In this document: in pieces, positions 9,199-18,099 of the stretch
Numbering within the stretch: position 1 is the first letter of the stretch
Layout: every line of letters begins with the position of its first letter
Position numbers and translations under genes: made by a program
The notes under the pieces: generated by a model
Seen by the model: only the letters and a program-made list of their open reading frames with translations
Told to the model about the DNA's origin: nothing
The model's database searches: none
Assembly (NCBI GenBank): GCA_017792465.1
Contig: CP051234.1
Coordinates: 3,876,501 to 3,940,500, forward strand
Reading direction: 5' to 3'
Source of the DNA: Filomicrobium sp.
GTDB taxonomy: Bacteria > Pseudomonadota > Alphaproteobacteria > Rhizobiales > Hyphomicrobiaceae
DNA: 64,000 nt

Positions 9199-9623
9199 TC
9201 TGCTGCCGCGGACTTCTCCGCAATCTGTCAATCATTGCCTTTTTTGGTCTGCAGGTTCCAGGTGCCGGCGGAGCGATTGCTTATTCGCAATGATCGGCCT
9301 TCCAAATCACTGCTAACTGGCGCTGACGTGACCCTTGCGTGATTTCGCAGAGATTTGCGGTGCCGGTCCGACAAGGCCACGTCGCGCAGCCGTACTTGGC
9401 CGGTCCTTTGGGCCGGCCTTTTTTCTTGCGCTATTTGCCGGGAGACGCCCGGCTTATCGGATTGGATCTGGCTGCTGAGAGGAATTTCGCTTCGATCTTA
9501 TGCGCAGTTCGCCCCAATTCATGAAACTGTATGCTAGAGGCTCTAAGAGCTTGATATTTTGTGCGGTTGTGCCGCCCGCCAGAAGCGGAAGCGTCGATTG
9601 ATCTTTTTGAGGGGCAAAAGAGC
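9199..9623. other. 425-bp gap: no gene, one terminator
   Basis: Between the Crp/Fnr gene and the FNT channel. It contains the terminator at 9396-9425 and, before it, a G+C-rich stretch from about 9340. That stretch could be a short untranslated RNA ending at the terminator; nothing in it matches a family I know. GAGGGG at 9608-9613 is the ribosome site of the next gene. Confidence 0.4.
9396..9425 (+). terminator. rho-independent terminator
   Basis: GGCCGG at 9398-9403 pairs with CCGGCC at 9413-9418 across a 9-base loop and is followed by six T residues. It lies about 200 bp after the Crp/Fnr stop codon, so either that gene has a long 3' tail or a small RNA ends here. Confidence 0.75.
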
Positions 9624-10481
9624 ATGAGTGAGAAGCCTGCAGATCAGGAGCTGGGGACGATCCATCTGAGCCGCGAGGAGCCGAGCGCGCTTGATGTCGT
9701 GCCGCCGGCTCACATTGCGCATCTGGTCGAGAACGTCGGCGTCAAGAAAGCCGCGATGCCGCTCGTCCCGATGTTGACGCTGGGAATTCTGGCAGGCGCC
9801 TTCATCGCATTCGGCGGGATGTTCTACACGCTCGTCATCACCGGGAGTGAACTTGGATTGGGTCCGACGAAGTTGCTCGGCGGGTTGGCGTTCAGTCTTG
9901 GGTTGATCCTGGTGATTGTCGGCGGCGCTGAGCTTTTCACCGGCAATAGCCTCATCGTCATGGCCTGGGCGGACGGCAAGGTTTCGCTTGCCGGGCTGTT
10001 GCGCAACTGGGGAATTGTCTACCTGGGCAATCTGATAGGGGCGCTGGGGGCGGTCGTTCTCGTCTATTATTCGGGTTCGCTATCGGCGGGCAACGGTGCG
10101 GTTGCAGAGACGGCAAGGTCGATTGCCGAAGGTAAAGTGGCACTTGGGTTCGGGCAGGCATTTGTGCGCGGAGTTCTATGCAACACGCTTGTTTGTCTTG
10201 CCGTGTGGATGTGTTTTGCGGCGCATTCGGTTTCCGGCAAGGTGTCGGCGATCATCTTCCCGATTACCGCGTTTGTTGCGCTGGGCTTCGAGCACTCGAT
10301 TGCCAACATGTATCTCATCCCGATCGGTGCATTGCAGCCTGGCAGTACAATTGGCATTGCTGAGATGTTCGGTAACCTCATTCCGGTGACGCTGGGGAAT
10401 ATCGTTGGCGGCGGCATCCTGGTGGCGGCTGTCTACTGGCTCGTTTATCTGAGGAAATGGGAAGAAAGCGCATCGCGATAG
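9624..10481 (+). CDS. formate/nitrite transporter (FNT) family channel
   Basis: 285 residues with about six membrane helices, as in FocA and NirC pentameric anion channels. Family marks include the GGAELFTGN segment, LCNTLVCLAVWM, GFEHSIANMY and NLIPVTLGNIVGG. The start is ATG 9624, with GAGGGG 11 bases upstream. A longer in-frame reading from 9561 lacks a ribosome site. The anion carried (formate, nitrite, hydrosulfide or acetate) cannot be told from sequence. The gene stands alone next to a Crp/Fnr regulator. Confidence 0.9.
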   Translation: MSEKPADQELGTIHLSREEPSALDVVPPAHIAHLVENVGVKKAAMPLVPMLTLGILAGAFIAFGGMFYTLVITGSELGLGPTKLLGGLAFSLGLILVIVGGAELFTGNSLIVMAWADGKVSLAGLLRNWGIVYLGNLIGALGAVVLVYYSGSLSAGNGAVAETARSIAEGKVALGFGQAFVRGVLCNTLVCLAVWMCFAAHSVSGKVSAIIFPITAFVALGFEHSIANMYLIPIGALQPGSTIGIAEMFGNLIPVTLGNIVGGGILVAAVYWLVYLRKWEESASR

Positions 10482-10590
10482 GGGGGCTCGTCCGCTTGGC
10501 GCGTTGCGATTTTTCCGTTTGAGGCCTTGCGCGCCACAATCGCTTCCTACATCTGCGCTCAACGACTGCACCTGAGAAAGGCGCCGCGCC

Positions 10591-11811
10591 ATGCAGATTG
10601 CCGAAAAATCGTTTGATTTGGCGAGTGCCGACTACAAGCGCGACCCTCGCGATACATTGGCTAGAATTCGCGAAGGCGGCGATGTCGTTCCGATCCGCTT
10701 GCCGTTCGTCGGCGATACCTTGCTTGTGGTTTCGCACGCAGGCGTGAACGAGCTCCTCAAAAATTCCAAGCGCTTCGTTCAGCAGCCCAAAAACGCCGGG
10801 GCCAAGCAGCGGATCGGTATTCAGTGGTGGATGCCAAGGACGGTGCAGGCGCTTGGCGATAGCATGATCGGCCAGGACGATCCGGAGCATCGCCGCTTGC
10901 GCGGTCTCGTCGACCAGGCCTTTACGCGGCGTGGCGTCGAAGGGTTGCGCGATCGGGTCGGTGAAATCACCGACCGACTTCTCGACCGGATGGAGCGCGA
11001 GCGCAACGTCGATCTCGTCGATGCCTTTGCGCGACGATTGCCGTTGATCGTGATCGCTGAACTTCTCGGGTTGCCTGAAAGCGATAACGACCGTTTGCAG
11101 TTGTGGACCAAGGGACTCATCAACGGCACTTCGTTTCTTGCAATTGCGATGGCGATGCCGCGGCTGTTGTTCATGAGCGGGTATCTCCGAAAACAGATCG
11201 ATGCGGCGCGAAAAGCTCCGCGGCCCGGTCTTCTTCGCGAACTCATCGCTGCGGAAGCCGGCGGCCAACGGCTCAACGATCAAGAGCTTCTGGCGATGGT
11301 GTTCTTGTTGTTTTTCGCGGGCCACGAGACGACCACGCATACGTTGAGCGTCGGCACGTTGACGCTTTTGAAGCATCCCGAATTGCGCGATCGGCTGATC
11401 GCTCATCCCGAGCGTTGGCCGGTCGCCGTCGAGGAGCTTTTGCGCTGGTGCTCGACGGTTGAGTTCTCCAAGCCGCGCTATGTGGCCGAGGGTGGTGATT
11501 TCCTCGGGACTGAATTGGAGCGTGGGCAAACAATCTTCGCCGGGATCTCGGCGGCCAATTACGATCCGCTTGTCTTCAACGAACCTGGACGGTTCGACAT
11601 CGCACGCAACCCCAATCCTCATCTGGCGTTTGGGACGGGCGTGCATTTCTGCCTCGGCCACCAGCTTGCGCGGCTTGAGCTCAGTGTCGCGTTCGAAAAG
11701 CTATTTGCGCGTTTCCCCAACCTTAGACTCGGTGTGGCGGAAGATAAGCTGCGCTGGAAGACCAACCTTGGCGTGCGCGGCCTGTTGAACATGCCGGTGG
11801 TGCTGAGCTGA
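10591..11811 (+). CDS. cytochrome P450
   Basis: 406 residues, a normal size for a soluble bacterial P450 with no membrane anchor. The oxygen-binding I-helix motif AGHET is at 243-247, the ExxR pair is E282/R285, and the haem-thiolate loop FGTGVHFCLGHQ has Cys354 as iron ligand. No ferredoxin or reductase gene is adjacent, so redox partners must be supplied from elsewhere. The substrate is unknown. It starts at ATG 10591 after GAGAAAGG. Confidence 0.95.
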   Translation: MQIAEKSFDLASADYKRDPRDTLARIREGGDVVPIRLPFVGDTLLVVSHAGVNELLKNSKRFVQQPKNAGAKQRIGIQWWMPRTVQALGDSMIGQDDPEHRRLRGLVDQAFTRRGVEGLRDRVGEITDRLLDRMERERNVDLVDAFARRLPLIVIAELLGLPESDNDRLQLWTKGLINGTSFLAIAMAMPRLLFMSGYLRKQIDAARKAPRPGLLRELIAAEAGGQRLNDQELLAMVFLLFFAGHETTTHTLSVGTLTLLKHPELRDRLIAHPERWPVAVEELLRWCSTVEFSKPRYVAEGGDFLGTELERGQTIFAGISAANYDPLVFNEPGRFDIARNPNPHLAFGTGVHFCLGHQLARLELSVAFEKLFARFPNLRLGVAEDKLRWKTNLGVRGLLNMPVVLS

Positions 11812-11904
11812 GCGGGCCGCATTCACTTCCGGAGCGGCCGCAGCCTTGAAACCATTGCGGCGCGCGTTGGTGGCTTGCAGGCCAACATTTTGAATTGGCG
11901 GGCC

Positions 11905-11957
11905 TTGACAGTCGGGCTGGAACCGCCAATATCAGTAATGTAAAAGTTATTTACATT
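11905..11957 (+). promoter_or_regulatory. promoter with perfect AATGTAAA/TTTACATT inverted repeat
   Basis: TTGACA at 11905-11910 is followed after 17 bp by AATATC, a plausible weak -10. Immediately downstream AATGTAAA (11937-11944) and TTTACATT (11950-11957) form a perfect 8-bp inverted repeat with a 5-bp centre. The repeat would cover the transcription start of the DUF2852 gene at 12006, which suits a repressor operator. The cognate regulator is unknown. Confidence 0.55.
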
Positions 11958-12005
11958 CACATCTGGCGCCAGCCAGAGTCTTTAACCAAAGCTAGAGGGG
12001 TTGAG

Positions 12006-12464
12006 ATGTCAGACGTCGTCGAACGGCTTGACGATTGGGGTCTTCCGGCCTGGATCACCTTGATGGTGCTGGGCTTTGTCATCTTCTGGCCAGTCGGTCT
12101 TGCCGTTCTGGCTTATCTGATCTGGAGTGGAAGAATGGGATGTGGTGCCAAGCGCCGGTTTGGCCGGTGGGGACGCAATTGGAAAGACCATTGCGGTGGA
12201 GAGAAATCCTTCGCATCGGGCTCAAAGAGCCGGAGCGGCAATGCGGCCTTTGATGAGTATCGCGAAGAAACGTTGCGCCGGCTCGAAGACGAGGAGCGCG
12301 AGTTCCAGAGCTTTTTGGAGCGGCTGCGTTTTGCAAAAGACAGGGCTGAGTTCGATCAATTCATGAGCGAGCGCAAGTCGCAAGCATCGCAAGCTGGTCC
12401 GCAAAGTGGCAGCAACGGGGGTCCGGGCGATCTTTCTGGTGGTGCAGTTCCGCCGACCGCGTGA
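12006..12464 (+). CDS. DUF2852 membrane protein
   Basis: 152 residues. One strongly hydrophobic helix near residues 16-42 (ITLMVLGFVIFWPVGLAVLA) is followed by a basic Cys/Gly segment. A charged helical region (YREETLRRLEDEEREF) comes next, then a disordered Gly/Ser tail. This is the layout of DUF2852, which is common in Hyphomicrobiales and has no established function. ATG 12006 follows AGAGGGGTTGAG; a longer reading from 11895 would run through the promoter. Transcription should end at the strong hairpin 64 bp downstream. Confidence 0.8.
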   Translation: MSDVVERLDDWGLPAWITLMVLGFVIFWPVGLAVLAYLIWSGRMGCGAKRRFGRWGRNWKDHCGGEKSFASGSKSRSGNAAFDEYREETLRRLEDEEREFQSFLERLRFAKDRAEFDQFMSERKSQASQAGPQSGSNGGPGDLSGGAVPPTA

Positions 12465-12527
12465 CGCGCGGACTTTGAAAAAATGAAACCCTACCCTTTT
12501 CCCCTTGGGTACGTGGTGTTGAAACAC

Positions 12528-12559
12528 AAAAGGGCTGGCACGTTCGCCAGCCCTTTTTT
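12528..12559 (+). terminator. strong rho-independent terminator
   Basis: AAAGGGCTGGC pairs with GCCAGCCCTTT around a short ACGTTC-type loop and the hairpin runs into TTTTTT. It ends the DUF2852 transcript. Confidence 0.9.
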
Positions 12560-12621
12560 CGTTTGGGAGATTTGGAGCACGCTCGTGTGGCCTGCTCATA
12601 TTCCAGGACGCGATCTGCCTC

Positions 12622-13215
12622 CTAGAGTTTCTTTGAGATCGAGAAGATGCCTCTCAAGTCACCTTCCTTGAAACCCGTTGCCTTATCTTCAGGGTAGAGT
12701 TCGTCGATGCGGGCTTTGAGCTCGGGAGCGATATTTTCCCCGTGACAGCGCAAGCACATTTTCTGCGTCGGGATCGCCTTGGAGAAGCGGAAGACTTTGC
12801 CGCCGTCGACTTCGACGATTTCAGCCTTCTTCATCGTCTTTGCGTCCTTGCCGGCGGCGATGTCGGCGACGAACTGCTGAAGGACTTTAAGTTCGTAGTC
12901 ATCAGGTGCGTTTTCGGGGTTACGTACTTTGAGTGCGGTTCGCTTGATCGTCAGACCGGATGTTTTCGAGTGGGTTTCGGCGATCGATGGCGCGACGGTT
13001 TTGCAGACGTTCAAAGCATTCGCCGGGCCGCCCGATTTCATGGCGTCCTGCAAATGCTTCTTGAGTTCGCCCGCAAAGCCTTTGATGGCGGCGACCGATT
13101 GTTTGGATAGAGCGCCGACGGTGTTCTCGGCTGGTTTTTCCTCGGCAAGCACGGGGCTTGCGAGAAACAGGCCGGTGACAACTGCGGCAAGTGCGATGGA
13201 TTTTGAATTGGCCAT
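12622..13215 (-). CDS. exported DUF3365 (Tll0287-like) c-type haem protein
   Basis: 197 residues with a clear signal peptide (hydrophobic LAAVVTGLFLASP, cleavage near VLAEE). The mature part is a single DUF3365-like domain with one CLRCH haem-attachment motif near residue 156 and conserved NPENAPDDYE and GGKVFRFSKAIPT segments. DUF3365 proteins are periplasmic single-haem sensors or electron carriers. It stands as a single gene with GGAGAC before its ATG. No redox partner lies beside it. Confidence 0.85.
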   Translation of the reverse strand: MANSKSIALAAVVTGLFLASPVLAEEKPAENTVGALSKQSVAAIKGFAGELKKHLQDAMKSGGPANALNVCKTVAPSIAETHSKTSGLTIKRTALKVRNPENAPDDYELKVLQQFVADIAAGKDAKTMKKAEIVEVDGGKVFRFSKAIPTQKMCLRCHGENIAPELKARIDELYPEDKATGFKEGDLRGIFSISKKL

Positions 13216-13398
13216 GAATAACGGTCTCCAGGCAGGCAGGGAAGGGCGCTGCGGTCAGGCGCTGCAAAGATCCTCCTGGAAAGAGGCGAGATGCGGGCCG
13301 ACCTCGTGTCCTTGGCCGTAGGTCGCGGACGGCTTCAGGGCATAGCAAATCGCGTCGAAAAACGAATTGTCGAAAATCAATGGTGCGGGCGGGGCCGC

Positions 13399-14931
13399 TT
13401 ACTTCGACTTGAAGGTATCGCTATAGCGTTCGCGCAGTTCTTTTTTCTGGATCTTGCCCATCTTGTTGCGCGGCAAGGTGTCGACGAAATAGACCTCCTT
13501 GGGCACCTTGAATTTGGCAAGTTCGCCGGTGAGGCGGGACTGGATATCCTTGGCGGAGAGGTCGTTGCCGGCTGGCGTCTTGACGACAACGGCGGTGACG
13601 CCTTCGCCGAAATCGGGATGCGGGACGCCGATGACGGCGCATTCGGCGACGCCGGTGATTTCGTCGATACAACCTTCGACTTCAGCGGGGTAGACGTTGA
13701 AGCCGCCGGTGATGATGAGGTCCTTGTCGCGGCCGACGATGCGGACGTAGCCCTGTTCGTCGATGAGGCCGAGGTCGCCGGTGATGAAGAAGCCATCGGC
13801 GCGGAATTCGGACGCCGTTTTCTCGGGCATGCGCCAGTAGCCCTTGAAGACGTTGGGGCCTTTGACCTCGATGACGCCGATGTCGCCGGTTTCTTTCAGT
13901 TCACCCGTTTCAGGATCGGCGATGCGCACGGACACACCAGGCAGTGGGAAGCCGACCGTGCCGGCACGACGCGCGCCGTCGTAGGGGTTGGAGGTGATCA
14001 TGTTGGTTTCGGTCATGCCATAGCGTTCGAGAATGGCGTGGCCGGTGCGCTCTTCGAATTCGCGGTGGGTCGTGGCCGATAGCGGTGCGGAACCCGACAC
14101 GAAGAGCCGCATGTGAGTGACGAGATCCTTGGTGAATTTGTCGGAGCCCAGGAGGCGTGTGTAGAAGGTGGGAACGCCCATCATCGTCGTCGCGTTTGGT
14201 AGTGCGGCGAGTGCGGCGTCGAGATCGAACTTGGGATGGAACAGCATCGATCCGCCGGTCAGCAAAATCGTGTTGGTTGCAACGAAGAGACCGTGCGTGT
14301 GGAAGATCGGCAGGGCGTGATAAAGCACGTCTGCGTCGGTGAAGCGCCACGTCTCCGCCAAGGCTTCGGCATTCGACAAGAGATTGAGATGCGTGATCAT
14401 CGCACCTTTCGAGCGGCCAGTTGTGCCCGAGGTGTAGAGGATGCCTGCCAGATCGTCGGGGGCGCGTGCGATGTCGGTGAAGTCTTCGGAGGCTGCGTTG
14501 GCTTTTTCGACCAGCGAGCCAGCGCCATCGTCGAGTGTCTCGACGTGCTCGATGCCGCAGCCTTTTGCGATGTCGCGGACGGAAGCTTCGCGTTCCGGCG
14601 TGCAGACGACGACGCGGGGTTCGGCATCGCCGACGAAGTAGGCGACTTCCTTTTCGGTATAGCCGGTGTTGAGCGGCAGGAAGACGCCGCCGGCACGTAG
14701 GCAGCCCAGATAGACAAACAGAGCATCGACGCTTTTTTCGACCTGCGAGGCGACGCGGTCGCCGGGTTCAAGGCCAAGGCTGATGAGCGCGTTGGCGTAT
14801 TGGGCTGAGCGCTTCAGCATATCGCCGTAGGTGATGACCTTGCCGTCCGGGGTGCGGATGAAAGGTGCTTGGGGATCGCGAATGCGGCTTGAGATTGCTG
14901 CAAACAGCGTGTTCTCGGATGTGTTCGTCAT
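13399..14931 (-). CDS. matB: malonyl-CoA synthetase (malonate-CoA ligase)
   Basis: 510 residues of the ANL acyl-CoA synthetase superfamily, closest by memory to MatB of Rhodopseudomonas and Rhizobium. MatB turns malonate, ATP and CoA into malonyl-CoA. Visible motifs are YTSGTTGRSKGAM (ATP loop), RYGMTETNM, GYWRMPEKTASEF, GRDKDLIITGGFNVYP (hinge) and PRNKMGKIQKK with the catalytic lysine. I chose ATG 14931 over a TTG two codons earlier. The genes upstream on the same strand encode a TRAP transporter, which fits malonate import and activation. No malonyl-CoA decarboxylase (matA) lies in the window. Confidence 0.9.
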   Translation of the reverse strand: MTNTSENTLFAAISSRIRDPQAPFIRTPDGKVITYGDMLKRSAQYANALISLGLEPGDRVASQVEKSVDALFVYLGCLRAGGVFLPLNTGYTEKEVAYFVGDAEPRVVVCTPEREASVRDIAKGCGIEHVETLDDGAGSLVEKANAASEDFTDIARAPDDLAGILYTSGTTGRSKGAMITHLNLLSNAEALAETWRFTDADVLYHALPIFHTHGLFVATNTILLTGGSMLFHPKFDLDAALAALPNATTMMGVPTFYTRLLGSDKFTKDLVTHMRLFVSGSAPLSATTHREFEERTGHAILERYGMTETNMITSNPYDGARRAGTVGFPLPGVSVRIADPETGELKETGDIGVIEVKGPNVFKGYWRMPEKTASEFRADGFFITGDLGLIDEQGYVRIVGRDKDLIITGGFNVYPAEVEGCIDEITGVAECAVIGVPHPDFGEGVTAVVVKTPAGNDLSAKDIQSRLTGELAKFKVPKEVYFVDTLPRNKMGKIQKKELRERYSDTFKSK

Positions 14932-14940
14932 CTTCAATCA

Positions 14941-14966
14941 CCAATCATCGGCACCAATCATCGGCA
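14941..14966. repeat. exact tandem duplication of 13 bp before matB
   Basis: CCAATCATCGGCA occurs twice head to tail in the 55-bp gap between the TRAP large subunit and matB. It lies in the leader of matB and could come from replication slippage or be a small regulatory repeat. Confidence 0.7.
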
Positions 14967-14986
14967 ATGCGATTTGTGCCTGCACA

Positions 14987-16300
14987 TTAGACAGCCGGTC
15001 CCATCAAGTAGTCAGGGAGCCAGGTTGCGATTTCTGGAAACAGGCACAGAAGTAAGATGCCCACCACCATACACAGCATGAATGGCAGCGCGCCTTTCAA
15101 GATGGTCGAAAGGTGGATGTCGGGCGCAATGCCGTTGATCACGTAAAGGTTCAAGCCAACCGGTGGCGTGATCAAACCGATTTCCATGTTGATCGTGAAA
15201 ACGACCGCGAACCAATAAGGATCGAAGCCGGCCTGGGTCACGATCGGCAAAAGAATCGGTGCCGTCATCAAAATCACAGCGACCGGCGGAAGGAAGAACC
15301 CTGCGACCAAAAGAAACACGTTGATGGCCAGCATCAGGACCCATTTGTTCAGGCCGGCGCCGGCGATCGCCTCGGCGGCCGTCTGGGTGATGTAGAACGA
15401 GGACAGCATCTGCGAGAAGAGCGCCGAGCAGGCGATGATCATGAGGATCATCACGCTCTCGTTCATCGAGGTCGAAAGCATGGTCCAGAGCTTGGAGGGC
15501 TGCCAGATCCGGTAGATCAGGATGGCCAGCAAGACGCATCCGGCAGCACCGACACCGGCAGCTTCCGATGGCGTGGCAACGCCCCCATAAAGCACCCAAA
15601 GAACGCCGGCGATGATCGCCAGGAATGGGATGACGCGGGGCAGGATTTCAAAGCGCTGGCTCCAAGTATAATTGGTGACTTCCGAGAACTTGTAGCCGGA
15701 GCGCCAGGCCGTATAGAGCGACCAGGTCATGAACAGGACCGTCAGCATCAAGCCCGGCAGCAGGCCGGCAAGGAACAGGCGGCCGATCGAAGTCTCGGTG
15801 GCGATGCCGTAGACGATCATGGTGATCGACGGTGGGATCAGGATGCCGAGTGTGCCGCCGGCTGCGATGGCGCCGGTTGCCAAGCCGTCCGGATAGCCGC
15901 GCTTGCGCATCTCGGGGATGCCCATTTTGCCGATGGCGGCACACGTCGCAGGCGAGGAGCCAGATAGCGCGGCAAAGATCGAGCAGGCGCCGATGTTGGA
16001 AATGATAAGGCCGCCGGGGACCTTGTTGAGCCAGCGATCAAGCGCCTCGTAAAGATCTTTGCCTGCCGGGGAGGCGGCAACGGCGGCGCCCATGACGATG
16101 AACATGGGAATCGACAGCAGCGTGAATTCGGCCAATCCGCCGAAGAAATTCTCGGCCAATGACGAGAGCCCGAGGAGGCCCTTGCCGACGACCAGGAATG
16201 CGATTGCAGTAATCGCCAACGTGAAGGCGACGGGAACGCCGATGGTGAGCAGAACGAACACCATCAAGCCGATGAGAAGACCTGTCGTACCTGGACCCAT
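14987..16300 (-). CDS. dctM: TRAP transporter large permease (DctM family)
   Basis: 437 residues with about 12 membrane helices, the Na+-coupled channel subunit of a tripartite periplasmic transporter. Family marks include FAALSGSSPATCAAIG, GTLGILIPPSI and the C-terminal ITPPVGLNLYVINGI. ATG 16300 is preceded by AGGAGGG; 22 extra upstream codons would overlap the small subunit gene. It follows that gene by 2 bp. Linkage to matB and a GntR regulator suggests malonate as cargo, as in the Sinorhizobium MatPQM system. Confidence 0.92.
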   Translation of the reverse strand: MGPGTTGLLIGLMVFVLLTIGVPVAFTLAITAIAFLVVGKGLLGLSSLAENFFGGLAEFTLLSIPMFIVMGAAVAASPAGKDLYEALDRWLNKVPGGLIISNIGACSIFAALSGSSPATCAAIGKMGIPEMRKRGYPDGLATGAIAAGGTLGILIPPSITMIVYGIATETSIGRLFLAGLLPGLMLTVLFMTWSLYTAWRSGYKFSEVTNYTWSQRFEILPRVIPFLAIIAGVLWVLYGGVATPSEAAGVGAAGCVLLAILIYRIWQPSKLWTMLSTSMNESVMILMIIACSALFSQMLSSFYITQTAAEAIAGAGLNKWVLMLAINVFLLVAGFFLPPVAVILMTAPILLPIVTQAGFDPYWFAVVFTINMEIGLITPPVGLNLYVINGIAPDIHLSTILKGALPFMLCMVVGILLLCLFPEIATWLPDYLMGPAV

Positions 16301-16302
16301 GA

Positions 16303-16800
16303 TCAATGCCCTCCTGAACGCGGTTCGTCTTGACCGCTTATTGTTTTCAGAATGCAGGCCAGGCACTGCAGGGCCAGGAGCCCGAAGCCGATTGGCATAG
16401 ATGAATAGGGAATCCAGATTGAGAACTCGTAGATCGAGTCGGTGGTCCAGCCACCCTCATAGGCCTCCAGGGTGAGCTCAAGTCCCTCCCAGAACATAAT
16501 GAGCGCAAAGATCATGACGACCAGATCGGCCAGGATCCTCATGATGCGCTGGGCTCCCGGATCGGCGTACGAGGTCACCAGTTCGACGGCGACGTGGCCG
16601 CGTTGTTTCATGACCCAGGGGCTACCCAAAAGTGTCGCGGCGACGAGCGAAAAGGTTACGACTTCGGTTTGCCAAGCTGCCGATTGTTGCAGGGCATAGC
16701 GGATGACGACCATCTGACAGACGATGGCAATTGCGACCGCGATCAAAAAGGCTGCGACGACACCGGCGACATATGACAGCCGCTCGATAAGCGACACCAT
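16303..16800 (-). CDS. dctQ: TRAP transporter small permease (DctQ family)
   Basis: 165 residues with four predicted membrane helices (starts near residues 11, 50, 90 and 125) and the family segment WQTEVVTFSLVAATLLGSPWVMKQRGHVAVEL. DctQ clamps the large permease and aids binding-protein docking. A good AAGGAGG site precedes the ATG. The gene stops 2 bp before the large subunit and lies 154 bp after the binding-protein gene, across a strong hairpin. Confidence 0.9.
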   Translation of the reverse strand: MVSLIERLSYVAGVVAAFLIAVAIAIVCQMVVIRYALQQSAAWQTEVVTFSLVAATLLGSPWVMKQRGHVAVELVTSYADPGAQRIMRILADLVVMIFALIMFWEGLELTLEAYEGGWTTDSIYEFSIWIPYSSMPIGFGLLALQCLACILKTISGQDEPRSGGH

Positions 16801-16908
16801 GAGCGAATGGCCTCCTTGGGCCGAATGGACTTGTTCTCGAAAACTCGCCTGTCGGCGGGCTTTCGCGTTTGCGGGAGAGGTGATCTTGATTGTGGCAGAT
16901 CAGAAAGA

Positions 16909-16941
16909 ATAACGCGCTGCAGGAAGCCCGCAGCGCGTTAT
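16909..16941 (-). terminator. 12-bp perfect hairpin between TRAP binding protein and permeases
   Basis: ATAACGCGCTGC and GCAGCGCGTTAT pair perfectly around a 9-base loop, just after the binding-protein stop codon. The downstream run is only moderately T-rich (TATTCTTTC). It is probably a leaky terminator or 3' stabiliser, which would give more binding protein than permease, as is usual for such transporters. Confidence 0.75.
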
Positions 16942-16954
16942 CTTCGTGTCAGGG

Positions 16955-17950
16955 TTATTTGACGGCCAATGCTTTGGCGATCAGCTCCTTGCCACCCTTC
17001 ACCTTTTCCGAGAAGGCTTTGTAGGACGTCTTGTCGGCGATGGCCTTCCAAGCGTCAGCTTGTTCTTCGGTCATTTCGACGACTTCAACGCCGGCCTTCT
17101 TGAACGTATCAACCATTGTCTGGTCGAGACCGGCAGCTTTCTCGGCGAACCAGTCTTCAGCCTTCTGGCCGGCAGCCATGATGGCTTTCTTCTGTTCGTC
17201 GTTGAGCTTGTCGAAGCTCGCCTTCGACATCAGGATCGGCTCATACATGAACCACAGAGCATGGGCGCCAGGCGCGGTCAGGCATTTGACCTGCTCGTAG
17301 ATGCGGTAGGAGACGAACGAGCCGGAGGACGTGTTGGCGCCGTCGAGTACACCTTGCTGAAGTGCGGTGTAGATTTCCGACGATGGCATCGACTGGATCG
17401 ATGCGCCTGCGCCCTGAAGCATGCGGTTGAAGGCTTTACCTGCAGCGCGGAAGACCTGGCCTTTGACGTCTTCTGGGGCCTGGACGCATTTCTTGCTCGA
17501 GGCAAAGCCGCCGGCAAGCCAAGCATCCGAAATAACGATGACGTTCTCATCGTTGATGATTTTCTTGATGTCGGCCATGAAATCGGAATCGTTCATGCGC
17601 TTGGCGTGGTCGTGGTTTTTCACCAATCCCGGCATCAGCGTCGCGTCGAATTCGCCATGGCGGTTTGCGGCGTAGGCGAGCGGGAATGCCGAAATGTCGA
17701 GTTCGCCGGTGGTCAGCGGAGCCCACTGTTCTTTCGGCTTGTAGAGCGTTTTGCCAGGAAAGACCTTGACCTTCACGCCAACGCCGGCCTTGTCCATTTC
17801 GTCAGCGATGATCTGCACCATTTCATGGCGCACGTCTTTTGTGTTCCACTGGTGAGACGCGCGGAGCTCGATGTCAGCAGCGCCTGCTGCAGAAGCACCA
17901 AAACACAGGGCCGTTAGTGATGCAGCGCAAAATAATGCACGGATCTTCAT
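16955..17950 (-). CDS. dctP: TRAP transporter solute-binding protein (DctP family)
   Basis: 331 residues. A signal peptide (ALFCAASLTALCFGASAAGA, cleavage before ADIELR) directs it to the periplasm. The mature chain is a DctP-type binding protein starting LRASHQWNTKDVRHEM, with an FRAAGKAF-like segment in the ligand-binding core. GGAGGAAAC precedes the ATG. First gene of the minus-strand operon dctP-dctQ-dctM-matB and divergent from a GntR regulator. Malonate is the likely ligand by context only. Confidence 0.92.
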   Translation of the reverse strand: MKIRALFCAASLTALCFGASAAGAADIELRASHQWNTKDVRHEMVQIIADEMDKAGVGVKVKVFPGKTLYKPKEQWAPLTTGELDISAFPLAYAANRHGEFDATLMPGLVKNHDHAKRMNDSDFMADIKKIINDENVIVISDAWLAGGFASSKKCVQAPEDVKGQVFRAAGKAFNRMLQGAGASIQSMPSSEIYTALQQGVLDGANTSSGSFVSYRIYEQVKCLTAPGAHALWFMYEPILMSKASFDKLNDEQKKAIMAAGQKAEDWFAEKAAGLDQTMVDTFKKAGVEVVEMTEEQADAWKAIADKTSYKAFSEKVKGGKELIAKALAVK

Positions 17951-17962
17951 TGTTTCCTCCGA

Positions 17963-18029
17963 TTGTATATTATCAGCGGGTTATAAAGCTTCCCGCCACT
18001 TTGGGCAGTCTTGATTGAAATTGTATACA
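17963..18029. promoter_or_regulatory. divergent control region with TTGTATA-type operators
   Basis: Between the TRAP operon and the GntR gene. TGTATACA at 18022-18029 is a perfect palindrome and matches the GTATAC core often bound by FadR/FCD-class GntR regulators. A related half-site TTGTATAT lies at 17963-17970, 59 bp away. Two sites flanking divergent starts suggest that the regulator controls both the transporter operon and itself. Confidence 0.6.
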
Positions 18030-18099
18030 CGTCAAGTTTGCTGAGGTCGGATTCGTTGGTTGAAACACCTAATTTTCGCGCGAAAGGATCGTGCCCCAC

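Noticed and set aside
9340-9425. Signal recognition particle RNA
   Set aside because: The conserved GGAAG/AGCAG core of the SRP hairpin is absent, although a terminator follows.
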